Assembly: GCA_934623455.1 (NCBI GenBank)
Contig: CAKTVK010000103.1
Coordinates: 1 to 6,842, forward strand
DNA from: an uncultured Eggerthellaceae bacterium
Lineage (GTDB): Bacteria; Actinomycetota; Coriobacteriia; Coriobacteriales; Eggerthellaceae
Reading direction: 5' to 3'
DNA: 6,842 bases
Below the pieces are notes generated by a model. The model ran no database searches, was not told the DNA's origin, and was given only the letters and a program-made list of their open reading frames with translations. Numbering within the stretch: the first letter of the stretch is position 1; each line of letters starts with the position of its first letter. The position numbers and the translations under genes are program-made. Below, piece by piece: positions 1-6,624 of the stretch.

Positions 1-1382
1 TGCTGCGCCCGGGCCGTTTCGACCGCCAGATTGTGGTGGACGCGCCCGATGTAAAGGGCCGCAAGCGCATTTTGGAGGTGCACGCCAAGAACAAGCCGCT
101 GGGTTCGGACGTGAACTTGGAGCGCGTGGCATCGCTGACGCCGGGCTTTACGGGTGCCGATCTTGCGAACCTCATGAATGAAAGCGCGCTGTTGGCGGCT
201 CGTCGCAACAAGAAGATTATCACGCAGGCCGAGGTCTCCGAGTCCATGGAGCGCGTTATGGCTGGTCCTGAGCGCAAGGGTTTCGTTATGGACGAGCATA
301 CGAAGAAAACCATCGCGTATCACGAGAGCGGTCATGCGTTGGTTGGTCACCTGCTTGAGCACGCGGATCCCGTCCACAAGATTTCGATTATCTCGCGTGG
401 TCGTGCGTTGGGCTACACTCTGTCCATTCCGCAGGAAGATAAGGTGCTGAACACGCTGGGCGAGATGCTTGACCAGCTGGCGGTGTTCATGGGCGGCCGC
501 GTTGCGGAAGAGATTTTCTGCGACGACATTACCACGGGCGCCAGCAACGACCTGGAGCGCGCTACCAAGATTGCGCGTTCGATTGTGACGCAATACGGCA
601 TGAGTGCCCAGCTGGGAACGCAGGTGTTTGGCCAGCCGAACCACGAAGTGTTCTTGGGTCGTGATTACGGTAACACGCAGGATTACTCCGATGAGACAGC
701 GCGCCGCATTGATGCGGAAGTAGCGCGCCTGATGAAGGAAGCCCACGACCGTGCTCACGAGGTGCTTGTTGCCAACGAGCAGCAAATGCACACCATGGCG
801 GCGGTGCTGCTTGAGCGCGAGACGGTGGAAGGCGAGGCGTGCGACGCCCTGCTGAACAACACGTGGGACGATTATTTGGTGCACGAGGTTGACCTGATTG
901 CCCAGCGTGAGAAGGAAGAAGCCGAAGCACGCACGCACGACGATGAGATTTTGGAGCGCATGCATGCTCAGCAGCAGGCCGAGGCCGCGCAGCACGAGCA
1001 CGATGGCAAGGGCGGTTCTGGTCCGCATCTTCCCGAGCCGTTCTTTGGGCATGTTGATCCGTTCAAGCTGGAACGTCCGCAGGAGCAGGAAGTTTCCCAG
1101 GAAACGCTGCCGCGCGTAGATCAGCAGAGTTCTGCGCCGCAGACGCAAGGCGCTCATGCGGCGGATGCTGGCGCTGCTGGTGTTGTAGGTGCAGCTGGCG
1201 CTGCGCACGAGAAGCCGCAGGAATGCCGCGACCCGTATCAGTGCGCGCCCCAAGTTCAGGGCGAGCCTGCTGTTTCGGGTGAAGCCGCTGGTGCTTCCGC
1301 GAATGCGCCCGCAGGTGCCCAGAGCGGCGCGACAGACGCTTCGCATGCAGCTGAAAAACCTGAGTCCGAACAGGAAAAATAA
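1..1382 (+). CDS. ftsH: ATP-dependent zinc metalloprotease FtsH, 3' part (5' end outside window)
   Basis: FtsH is a membrane-anchored AAA+ protease that unfolds and degrades membrane and regulatory proteins. The window opens inside the AAA domain; the first full codon is at 3 and reads LRPGRFDR, the second region of homology with the arginine fingers. Numbering from the GTG at 33 as residue 1 (an internal codon, not the true start), the helical lid follows to about residue 80. The protease domain has the zinc motif HESGH at 97-101 (H97, E98, H101) and the conserved aspartate D173 in TGASND as the expected third zinc ligand. The conserved YGMS is at 188-191. The peptidase fold ends near residue 282. 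About 165 further residues form a low-complexity tail, Glu/His/Gln-rich at 290-325 and Ala/Gly/Pro-rich at 365-440, unusually long for FtsH. The Walker A and membrane segments lie upstream of the window. The gene ends with TAA, 17 nt before folPK. Confidence 0.96.
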   Translation, partial: LRPGRFDRQIVVDAPDVKGRKRILEVHAKNKPLGSDVNLERVASLTPGFTGADLANLMNESALLAARRNKKIITQAEVSESMERVMAGPERKGFVMDEHTKKTIAYHESGHALVGHLLEHADPVHKISIISRGRALGYTLSIPQEDKVLNTLGEMLDQLAVFMGGRVAEEIFCDDITTGASNDLERATKIARSIVTQYGMSAQLGTQVFGQPNHEVFLGRDYGNTQDYSDETARRIDAEVARLMKEAHDRAHEVLVANEQQMHTMAAVLLERETVEGEACDALLNNTWDDYLVHEVDLIAQREKEEAEARTHDDEILERMHAQQQAEAAQHEHDGKGGSGPHLPEPFFGHVDPFKLERPQEQEVSQETLPRVDQQSSAPQTQGAHAADAGAAGVVGAAGAAHEKPQECRDPYQCAPQVQGEPAVSGEAAGASANAPAGAQSGATDASHAAEKPESEQEK

Positions 1383-1399
1383 GAAAGGAAACCTTCTTC

Positions 1400-2716
1400 A
1401 TGCAGTGGAAATGCGGTTCCTATTCCTTTGATACCAAAATGCCCATTATTATGGGCATCTTGAACCTTACGCCCGATTCTTTCTCGGACGGTGGCTTGTA
1501 TAACGAGACACAAGTGGCGCTTGCTCATGCGCGCGAAATGATCGAGCAAGGCGCCCACATGGTTGATGTGGGCGGCGAGTCCACGCGTCCGGGTTCTGCT
1601 CCTGTGACCGAAGAAGAAGAGCTCGTGCGCGTTATCGATGTGGTGCGCACGTTGTCTGAACAGGGGATTTGTGTGAGCATCGACACGCGCCATGCATCGG
1701 TTGCGCAGGCGTGCGTTGAAGCGGGCGCAAGCATTATCAACGACATTTCGGGTTTTCGCGACCCCGCCATGATTCAGGTTGCTGCAAACTGCGACGCAGG
1801 TTTGGTTGTCATGCACATGAAGGGTGACGAACCAGCGACTATGCAGCAATGCGCAGTGTACGACGACGTTGTTGCGGAAGTGCGCGATTACCTGCGCGAT
1901 CAAGCGCGCATGCTTGAAGAAGCCGGTGTTGACCACGACCGCATTTGCGTTGATCCGGGTCCTGGCTTTGGCAAGACCGCCCAGCAAACGCTTGACCTGG
2001 TGCGTAATTTCCAGGAGTTCGTTCACTTGGGATACCCTGTGATGGCAGCTGTTTCGCGCAAGAGCTACATTGGCGCGAAGTACCAGATTGAAGAAGCATC
2101 TCAGCGCGATATTGCCAGCGCCGCCGAAGCGCTTTTGGCTTGTGAGCAGGGCGCGCATGTCTTCCGCGTCCATAATGTGGGCGTTCACGTGGAGGCGTTG
2201 AAGGATTTGCGTCCGTATGCGCTGATTGCGCTGGGTTGCAATGTGGCGCTTGTCGCCGAGCCCGGCGAAGAGCGTGAAGCAAAGATTGCCCAGCTCAACA
2301 TGACAATTGGTGATTTATGTGCGCTTCCCGACACCCAGATTATCGATGTCTCCAGCTTCTACGAGAGCGAGCCGGCGTACTACGAGGACCAGGATGTTTT
2401 CGTGAACGCCGTGGTGCTGCTGCGTACGGGCATTCCGCCCAAGGAGCTGCTGGATTATCTGCACGTTATTGAGAACAAGCTGGGACGCGTGCGCACGATT
2501 GCGAATGGCCCTCGTACGTGTGATCTGGACATTCTTGATTATCAGATGTATGTGTGCGATACCGATGTCTTGACGCTGCCGCATCCGCGCATTGCCGAGC
2601 GCGATTTTGTGGTGAAGCCTCTTCTGGAGATTTTGCCCGGTCATATTCTGGCCGATGGCTCTGCGGTAGATTTCGTGCCCGAAGAGCAGCGCATTGGTCG
2701 TTCGTTCAAGCTGTAG
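1400..2716 (+). CDS. folPK: Bifunctional dihydropteroate synthase / HPPK (FolP-FolK fusion)
   Basis: This 438-residue protein joins two successive folate-pathway enzymes. DHPS spans about 14-268: LNLTPDSFSD (21-30, with the expected metal-binding Asn22), GGESTRPGS (58-66), SIDT (93-96), NDISG (114-118), DPGPGFGKT (185-193), SRKSYIG (219-225) and RVHNV (256-260). It condenses p-aminobenzoate with dihydropterin pyrophosphate and is the sulfonamide target. HPPK spans about 273-438: ALGCN (277-281; the usual Ser is Cys here), YESEP (321-325), GRVR (362-365), NGPR (369-372), DLD with metal ligands D375 and D377, and LPHPR (393-397). It pyrophosphorylates hydroxymethyl-dihydropterin. The DHPS domain runs into HPPK with almost no linker. 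The ATG at 1400 fits: AAAGGA lies at 1384-1389, and the N-terminal WKCGSYSF resembles the W-x-CG-x-F start of many DHPS proteins. The domain order is the reverse of the familiar HPPK-DHPS fusions. Both active sites look intact. Confidence 0.95.
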   Translation: MQWKCGSYSFDTKMPIIMGILNLTPDSFSDGGLYNETQVALAHAREMIEQGAHMVDVGGESTRPGSAPVTEEEELVRVIDVVRTLSEQGICVSIDTRHASVAQACVEAGASIINDISGFRDPAMIQVAANCDAGLVVMHMKGDEPATMQQCAVYDDVVAEVRDYLRDQARMLEEAGVDHDRICVDPGPGFGKTAQQTLDLVRNFQEFVHLGYPVMAAVSRKSYIGAKYQIEEASQRDIASAAEALLACEQGAHVFRVHNVGVHVEALKDLRPYALIALGCNVALVAEPGEEREAKIAQLNMTIGDLCALPDTQIIDVSSFYESEPAYYEDQDVFVNAVVLLRTGIPPKELLDYLHVIENKLGRVRTIANGPRTCDLDILDYQMYVCDTDVLTLPHPRIAERDFVVKPLLEILPGHILADGSAVDFVPEEQRIGRSFKL

Positions 2717-2757
2717 GGCTTGGTCTCTCGTGGCGCGCGAAAGGTAGAAGGCGCAGC

Positions 2758-3540
2758 ATGGAATTCTATCGTGAGATAAGCTCGACGAACGATGTGGTAA
2801 AAGCCGCTCTGAAACAAGGCTGCGAACAGGGATTTTGTGCTGCATCGCTGAAACAGACGGCGGGATACGGTCGTCAGGGACGCTCGTGGTCAAGCCCTTT
2901 GGGCGGCTTGTATTTCTCGGTGGCGCTTCGTCCGCAAGCTGATTTGGAGAAGGTTCCCACGCTTGCGCTTCTGGCAGCTTTGGCCATTCGCCAGGGCATT
3001 GTCCAGCTTGACCTGGTGCGTTGCGGTGATGATCTGCTTATCAAGTGGCCAAACGACGTGGTTTTAGCGCAACCCGATGGAACGTTTCGCAAGGTGTGCG
3101 GCATTTCGTGCGAATACTGCGAAGGCGGCGTGTGTGTGGGAATGGGCATTAACGTTTTGCGCCGTGCCGGCGTTCAAACGGACGGGCGCTATCTTCCTGG
3201 TTACCTGAGCGATGTTGCGGGAGTGCGTTTCTCCGAGCTTGCGGGTTTCGATGAAACAGGTGCGTTGAAAGAATCGGGCGCGCAGCTGATTGCTCAAACC
3301 ATCGTTGATATTTTGGTTGGTTTTATGCCGCAGTGGCAAGCGGAAGGTTTCGCACCGTTCGCGGATAAATATAACAGCTGCTCCTATCTTTTCCGAAAGC
3401 GCGTTGCCGTGGCGAATATTATGGGCGATGTGCAAACGGAAGGTATCGTTTGTGGCATTGATGCTTTAGGACGTCTTCTTGTTGAAACGCACCAAGGCGA
3501 AATCGTACCAGTAATTGCGGGGGAGGCCCATCTTGTCTGA
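2758..3540 (+). CDS. birA: Biotin--[acetyl-CoA-carboxylase] ligase, monofunctional (no HTH)
   Basis: The product activates biotin with ATP to biotinyl-5'-AMP and transfers it to the lysine of biotin carrier domains such as acetyl-CoA carboxylase. The 260 residues show STND near the N-terminus (9-12), the adenylate-binding loop GYGRQGRSW (36-44, in place of GRGRRGR), SPLGGLYFS (46-54), KWPND with the catalytic lysine K96, and K112 before CGI. A small C-terminal SH3-like domain probably covers about 213-260. The frame stays open upstream of 2758, inside the 3' end of folPK, but I chose the ATG at 2758: an SD-like AGAAGG sits at 2746-2751 and the catalytic domain begins immediately with FYREISSTND. 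There is no N-terminal helix-turn-helix, so this is a class I ligase that should not act as a biotin-responsive repressor, unlike E. coli BirA. It lies 41 nt after folPK and overlaps bioY by 8 nt, so the two are probably translationally coupled. Confidence 0.93.
   Translation: MEFYREISSTNDVVKAALKQGCEQGFCAASLKQTAGYGRQGRSWSSPLGGLYFSVALRPQADLEKVPTLALLAALAIRQGIVQLDLVRCGDDLLIKWPNDVVLAQPDGTFRKVCGISCEYCEGGVCVGMGINVLRRAGVQTDGRYLPGYLSDVAGVRFSELAGFDETGALKESGAQLIAQTIVDILVGFMPQWQAEGFAPFADKYNSCSYLFRKRVAVANIMGDVQTEGIVCGIDALGRLLVETHQGEIVPVIAGEAHLV
3522..3526 (+). promoter_or_regulatory. Ribosome binding site that fixes the bioY TTG start
   Basis: GGAGG, within a longer G-rich run from 3519, lies 6 nt upstream of a TTG at 3533. 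This spacing is ideal, whereas an upstream in-frame TTG at 3515 would place the SD inside the coding sequence. The site lies within the last codons of birA, so terminating ribosomes could re-initiate here. Confidence 0.75.
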
Positions 3541-4117
3541 GAAAGTCAAAAACACATCGCGCGCTCAAAGCATCGTGCGCATTGCATTAACCATTGCCAT
3601 CATGGCGGTTTCTGCGTGGATCTCTATTCCCATTGGTCCGGTGCCGTTCACACTGCAATGCTTTGCCGTTGCGTTTGCGATTTGCGTTCTTCCCGCGAAG
3701 GAATGCCTGGCTTCCGTTGGCGGGTATCTGGTTTTGGGTGCATTCGGCGTCCCCGTTTTTTCGAGCATGCGCGGCGGCATTTCCATTCTTGCTGGCGTGA
3801 CAGGCGGTTTCTTGTGGGGCTACTTCATTGGCGCGCTTGCGGGTCTGGCTATTTTGGCGGCTTTCAAGAAAATGGGGAAGGACCGCACGTTCGTTGCATG
3901 CCTGTGCGCGTGCGTTGCGTACTTGCTGTGCACGTACTTCTGCGGAACCGTTCAGTTCATGGGCGTTGCGGGCGCTTCTGTTCAGGCGGCGCTGGCGGCG
4001 TGCGTGATTCCGTTTGTTCCGGTTGACATTGCGAAGCTGGTTGCGGCCTCTTTAGTGGCGCGTGCTGTTGATCGCGCGGTGGGCATCAATCGCATTCAAA
4101 GCGTGCCGCAGAAATAA
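3533..4117 (+). CDS. bioY: Biotin transporter BioY (ECF-type S component)
   Basis: BioY is the membrane-embedded biotin-binding subunit of energy-coupling factor transporters; some BioY proteins work alone and others recruit shared EcfAA'T modules. The product is 194 residues from the TTG at 3533, a normal length, and almost wholly hydrophobic with about six membrane segments. Family signatures are visible: SIPIGPVPFTLQ (31-42), GGYLVLGAFGVPVF (63-76), GGISILAGVTGGFLWGY (81-97) and the C-terminal PFVPVDIAKLVAA (160-172). The segment at 122-138 carries several cysteines (CLCACVAYLLCTYFC), which is somewhat unusual. The gene starts inside the birA stop region (8-nt overlap) and is followed 24 nt later by an intrinsic terminator, so it is the last gene of the operon. 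No EcfA or EcfT gene is in the window. I see no biotin-repressor operator near it, and transcription probably comes from far upstream. Confidence 0.95.
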   Translation: MSEKVKNTSRAQSIVRIALTIAIMAVSAWISIPIGPVPFTLQCFAVAFAICVLPAKECLASVGGYLVLGAFGVPVFSSMRGGISILAGVTGGFLWGYFIGALAGLAILAAFKKMGKDRTFVACLCACVAYLLCTYFCGTVQFMGVAGASVQAALAACVIPFVPVDIAKLVAASLVARAVDRAVGINRIQSVPQK

Positions 4118-4141
4118 TCAGCGGGCGGAAAATGATATTAG

Positions 4142-4176
4142 GGAGCCGAGCTCTGGTGGAGCTTGGCTCCTTTTTT
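4142..4176 (+). terminator. Intrinsic terminator after bioY
   Basis: The arms GGAGCCGAGCTC (4142-4153) and GAGCTTGGCTCC (4159-4170) form a 12-bp stem with one G-U pair and the loop TGGTG. A run of six T follows at 4171-4176. It ends the ftsH-folPK-birA-bioY transcript. Read on the minus strand, the same hairpin is followed by only a broken T-stretch (CTAATATCATTTT), so it may be a weaker stop for the converging ATPase transcript. Confidence 0.92.
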
Positions 4177-4177
4177 G

Positions 4178-4250
4178 TTGTTGGAGGCTCGTGAACCTAC
4201 CCAGCGCGTGTAGCGCATCGGGCGATAAACCACCCGCTATGCGGAGTGTG
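4178..4250. other. Convergent intergenic spacer with imperfect hairpin
   Basis: This short gap lies between the bioY terminator and the ATPase stop codon, where the two gene blocks meet. It contains an imperfect inverted repeat: CGCAT and GGG (about 4216-4224) pair with CCC and ATGCG (about 4233-4243), with unequal internal loops. There is no T-run on either side, so I do not call it a terminator. No ORF or RNA gene is evident. Confidence 0.4.
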
Positions 4251-5540
4251 CTATCTTGGCAGGCTCTTCTCGTCGAGCAGGAAATCGAGAACGGACATGG
4301 TTAGGATTCCCTTGTCGTCATAGGTCGGCTTCACCACATCACGCACAAGCACGATCTTGCTGAAGCTATCGGGCACCTCGCGAAGTGGTGCCTTCTCTTG
4401 GCGCTCCTTTTCCTCGTCCGGCAGGTGCAGCGCCGACTGTATGTAGTAGCGCCGTGAGCCCAGGTTCGCCACGAAGTCCACCTCGAGCTGCTTGCGCACG
4501 ACCCTGCCGTCGATGCGCGCGGCCTTCTCGACGGAGCCGACGTCGACCGAAAAGCCCCTTGAGCGCAGCTCGTTGTACACGATGTTCTCCATGATATGGG
4601 TCTGCTCGACCTGCCTGAAGCCAAGCCTGGCGTTGCGCAGACCGACGTCCTCGAAGTAGTACTTCTTGGGGCTGCCGATGTACTTGCGCCCCTTGACGTC
4701 GTACCGGCGGGCCTCTTCGATGAGGAAAGACTCCTCAAGATAGCCGATGTAGGTCGAGATGGTGTTCGCGGTGATCTTCGAGCCCAGAACGCTTTTGAAG
4801 GTCGCCTCGATCTTGGGAGGGTTGGTGAGCGAGCCGATGGATGAGGCTAAAACGTCCACCAGGTCCTCGAGTTCTTGGGTCTTTGCCACCTTGTTTCTGG
4901 CCACCACGTCCTTCAGGTAGGTCTCGGAGAACAGCCGTTCCAAATAGCGGGACTTCTGCTCGTCGGTGCGCATGCCCAAAAGAAGCGGCATGCCACCGAA
5001 GACGACGTACTCGGCCCATCCCTGGTACCTATCCCCTTCGAATCCCTGCATGAACTCGGAGAAGGAGAGCGGGCGTACGCGGACCTCGTCGCCCCTTCCG
5101 CGAAACTGCGTCATGACATCGGTGGACAGCAGCTTGGAGTTGCTGCCCGTCACGTAGACGTCGACGTTTCGCATGCGCAGCAGGCCGTTGAGCACGCCGT
5201 AAAGGCGGGGCGGCTCGTCTTTACGTAGCTCATTGTCGGAGATTGCGTACTGCACCTCGTCGAGCATGACGTAGTACTGCGATGCCTTGTCGGTGATCCT
5301 TGACCGCAGGTAGGCGTCGAGCGCGCCCGGGTCCCGCAGGGCTCTGTTCGCCTCCTCGTCCAGCGCGACCTCGATGATATGGTCGTCGTCGATGCCGAGC
5401 TCGCCTCGGAGGTAGCCGCCGAAAAGCTCGAACAGCAGGTACGTCTTGCCGCAGCGCCTGATTCCCGTGATCACCTTGATCATGCCGTTGTGCATCCTGT
5501 CTACCAGGCTGTCAAGGTATCTGTCCCTGCGCACTTCCAT
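4251..5540 (-). CDS. AAA_14/DUF4143-family ATPase (COG1373-like), function unknown
   Basis: This 429-residue protein has the two-part layout of a large family of predicted P-loop ATPases. The N-terminal AAA_14 domain (about 17-165) carries Walker A GIRRCGKT (26-33), Walker B YYVMLDEVQ (89-97, with D94 and E95), the sensor-like VTGSNSKLLS (130-139) and PLSFSEF (157-163). The DUF4143 part (about 200-400) begins with ETYLKDVVARN (206-216), includes a probable winged-helix stretch (225-280), and ends in a restriction-endonuclease-like fold with E318, ExD at E353/D355 and Q368 (YYIQSA). Length and motifs look intact. The ATG at 5540 is preceded by AAAGGAGG on the minus strand (5546-5553) with 5-nt spacing. 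The gene has its own promoter inside an inverted repeat. It lies 107 nt downstream of the Fic gene on the same strand. ATC and AGG/AGA codons contrast with the operon and suggest acquisition by transfer. The family's substrate is not established; I infer none. Confidence 0.9.
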   Translation of the reverse strand: MEVRRDRYLDSLVDRMHNGMIKVITGIRRCGKTYLLFELFGGYLRGELGIDDDHIIEVALDEEANRALRDPGALDAYLRSRITDKASQYYVMLDEVQYAISDNELRKDEPPRLYGVLNGLLRMRNVDVYVTGSNSKLLSTDVMTQFRGRGDEVRVRPLSFSEFMQGFEGDRYQGWAEYVVFGGMPLLLGMRTDEQKSRYLERLFSETYLKDVVARNKVAKTQELEDLVDVLASSIGSLTNPPKIEATFKSVLGSKITANTISTYIGYLEESFLIEEARRYDVKGRKYIGSPKKYYFEDVGLRNARLGFRQVEQTHIMENIVYNELRSRGFSVDVGSVEKAARIDGRVVRKQLEVDFVANLGSRRYYIQSALHLPDEEKERQEKAPLREVPDSFSKIVLVRDVVKPTYDDKGILTMSVLDFLLDEKSLPR

Positions 5541-5554
5541 GTCCGCCTCCTTTT

Positions 5555-5606
5555 GATTTTCATTTAGTGATTATGTCACATGTTGCATTTTCACTCAATG
5601 AAAATC
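5555..5606. repeat. 16-bp inverted repeat framing the ATPase promoter (candidate operator)
   Basis: GATTTTCATTTAGTGA (5555-5570) and TCACTCAATGAAAATC (5591-5606) are inverted copies matching at 15 of 16 positions, separated by 20 bp. The unit is AT-rich in a GC-rich region. It covers the -35, the edge of the -10 and the expected start of transcription. A shorter nested pair, ATTTTCA/TGAAAAT (5587-5593, 5599-5605), sits in the distal arm. There is no following T-run for a terminator of the upstream Fic gene, so a two-site operator is the likelier reading. Confidence 0.7.
5570..5598 (-). promoter_or_regulatory. Sigma70-type promoter of the ATPase gene
   Basis: On the minus strand a -35 box TTGAGT (5593-5598) and a -10 box CATAAT (5570-5575, 5 of 6 to consensus) are separated by exactly 17 bp. 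Transcription would begin near 5563, giving a short leader that contains the AAAGGAGG ribosome site. The -35 lies inside one arm of the surrounding inverted repeat and the -10 abuts the other arm, an arrangement suited to repression. Confidence 0.65.
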
Positions 5607-5647
5607 TTAGAGCAGCGTGGACAGGAAAGCGTCTTCGTCGCGGTAGA

Positions 5648-6547
5648 TCACTCTGGGTCGTATGGGGTTCGGAAGTAGTCGAGCATCGCCTTGAACCGGT
5701 CCTGCGCGGCCAGGCAGGTATCCGTAAGGAACCCCTGCTCGTAATCCCATTCCGAGAGCCCCCGGTAGTAGAAGGCCTTCATGTCGTCGGCGATGACGAA
5801 CGGGACCACGCGGCTGGCGAGGCATTCCTTGAACATGACGAGCCTGCCCACACGGCCGTTGCCGTCCTGGAAGGGGTGAATGCGCTCGAAGGCCACGTGG
5901 AAGCCCAGGATGTCGGAAAAGGAGTGCTTTTTGCGGGGATCGTACTCCTTCAAAAGGGCGCTTACCTCCCGGTCGACGTCTTCGGGCGGCGTTGTCCTGC
6001 GGCCTGCCACCTCGTTAGGTAGGCGCTTGTAGCCGCCGACAGCGAACCAGTCCTTGGCCGAGTCGGTCGTGCCCGCCTTCAAGATGCGGTGCAGTTCCTT
6101 TACCATTCCCTCGGACAGGGGCTGTTGCGCATGGTCGATGACGTAGTCGACGGCGCGGAAGTGGTTCTGGGTCTCCAGGATATCGTCTATCCGGACGGGC
6201 CCGTCGCCAGCGCCGATCGTAGCCGTCTCGAAGATGAGCCTGGTCTGGTCGAGCGACAGCCTGCTTCCCTCGATGCGGTTGGAGTTGTAGGCGAGCTCGA
6301 CCTGGATCTTGTGGTATATGCCGCCCTTGGTCCCGGATGCCTTCTCCTCCCGAAGGCGCGAGAGCAGGGGGCTGTCTGCTTGTCTCTTCGCGTTCGAGCG
6401 GGCGGGCTTTTCCGCGTCCGCGGGTATGTTCCAGGTCTTCCCCGTAATGAAGGCCCCGGGCACGCGGCCTTGAGCGCAGTAGTTCCTAACGCTCCTCTCG
6501 GAAACGCCCCAGATCTCGGCTATCTCGGCTGCGGAAAGAAACCCCAT
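5648..6547 (-). CDS. Fic-family protein with N-terminal helix-turn-helix domain
   Basis: Fic proteins usually transfer AMP from ATP to a hydroxyl side chain of a target protein. This 299-residue protein begins with a MerR/excisionase-like DNA-binding domain (about 3-47): SAAEIAEIWGVSERSVRNYC, then GRVPGAF and GKTWNIP. A linker (48-75) leads to the Fic domain. The inhibitory-helix motif is S89-x-x-x-E93-G94 (in NSNRIEGS), N-terminal to the active site as in class II Fic proteins that hold themselves inactive. The catalytic loop HPFQDGNGR (224-232) is complete, with His224 and Arg232, and GR follows at 234-235. The protein therefore looks catalytically competent and self-inhibited. The ATG at 6547 has AAGGGGG at 6557-6563 on the minus strand, 9 nt away, and an extended -10 promoter further up. 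The HTH suggests autoregulation or DNA-linked targeting (inference). The target is unknown, and no separate FicA-like antitoxin is encoded beside it. Confidence 0.94.
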   Translation of the reverse strand: MGFLSAAEIAEIWGVSERSVRNYCAQGRVPGAFITGKTWNIPADAEKPARSNAKRQADSPLLSRLREEKASGTKGGIYHKIQVELAYNSNRIEGSRLSLDQTRLIFETATIGAGDGPVRIDDILETQNHFRAVDYVIDHAQQPLSEGMVKELHRILKAGTTDSAKDWFAVGGYKRLPNEVAGRRTTPPEDVDREVSALLKEYDPRKKHSFSDILGFHVAFERIHPFQDGNGRVGRLVMFKECLASRVVPFVIADDMKAFYYRGLSEWDYEQGFLTDTCLAAQDRFKAMLDYFRTPYDPE

Positions 6548-6556
6548 AGGGCCGTA

Positions 6557-6563
6557 CCCCCTT
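6557..6563 (-). promoter_or_regulatory. Ribosome binding site of the Fic gene
   Basis: On the minus strand AAGGGGG lies 9 nt before the ATG at 6547. It overlaps the end of one GCCGATAA repeat copy (6562-6569), so a protein bound at that repeat could also affect this region. Confidence 0.5.
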
Positions 6564-6585
6564 ATCGGCGAAAACTGACGGAATT

Positions 6586-6594
6586 ATTATAGCA
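6586..6594 (-). promoter_or_regulatory. Extended -10 promoter of the Fic gene
   Basis: The minus strand reads TGCTATAAT: a perfect TATAAT at 6586-6591 with a TG one base upstream (6593-6594). At 17-bp spacing the -35 position holds CGGCAA (6609-6614), a poor match, so recognition would rely on the extended -10. The start of transcription would be near 6578, leaving about 30 nt of leader before the ATG. Confidence 0.7.
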
Positions 6595-6598
6595 AATA

Positions 6599-6624
6599 CC
6601 GTTATTTATTGCCGTTATCGGCAA
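6599..6624. repeat. Palindrome and direct repeats upstream of the Fic promoter (candidate operator)
   Basis: TTGCCG-TTAT-CGGCAA (6609-6624) is a perfect inverted repeat with 6-bp arms and sits exactly over the -35 position. CCGTTAT occurs at 6599-6605 and again at 6612-6618, 13 bp apart. TTATCGGC from the palindrome (6615-6622) recurs at 6562-6569 near the ribosome site, and a looser TTATCCG is at 6637-6643. Such clustering in the control region of an HTH protein suggests binding sites, possibly for the Fic protein's own N-terminal domain (inference). Confidence 0.6.

Noticed and set aside
1256..2188. Long 310-codon open frame on the minus strand opposite ftsH and folP
   Set aside because: It is antisense to strongly conserved FtsH tail and DHPS codons and its translation resembles no family. 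It is a by-product of the codon bias of the plus-strand genes.
2554..2757. Upstream in-frame extension of birA giving 328 residues
   Set aside because: The extension overlaps the conserved HPPK end of folPK, encodes no HTH-like sequence, and the ATG at 2758 has both an SD-like site and the natural start of the ligase domain.
3515..3532. Earlier TTG start for bioY
   Set aside because: It would place the GGGGGAGG ribosome site inside the coding region; the TTG at 3533 has ideal spacing.
4331..5228. Several open frames on both strands within the ATPase gene
   Set aside because: Their residues are skewed (Arg/Ser/Pro-rich) and they overlap the conserved AAA_14/DUF4143 frame.
5555..5606. Inverted repeat read as a terminator for the Fic gene
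   Set aside because: The stem is AT-rich, has a 20-base loop and no following T-run; it encloses a well-spaced promoter instead.
5567..6592. Plus-strand open frames opposite the Fic gene (5567-6022, 6089-6592)
   Set aside because: They mirror the minus-strand Fic gene, whose motifs (HPFQDGNGR, inhibitory S-x-x-x-E-G) are unmistakable.
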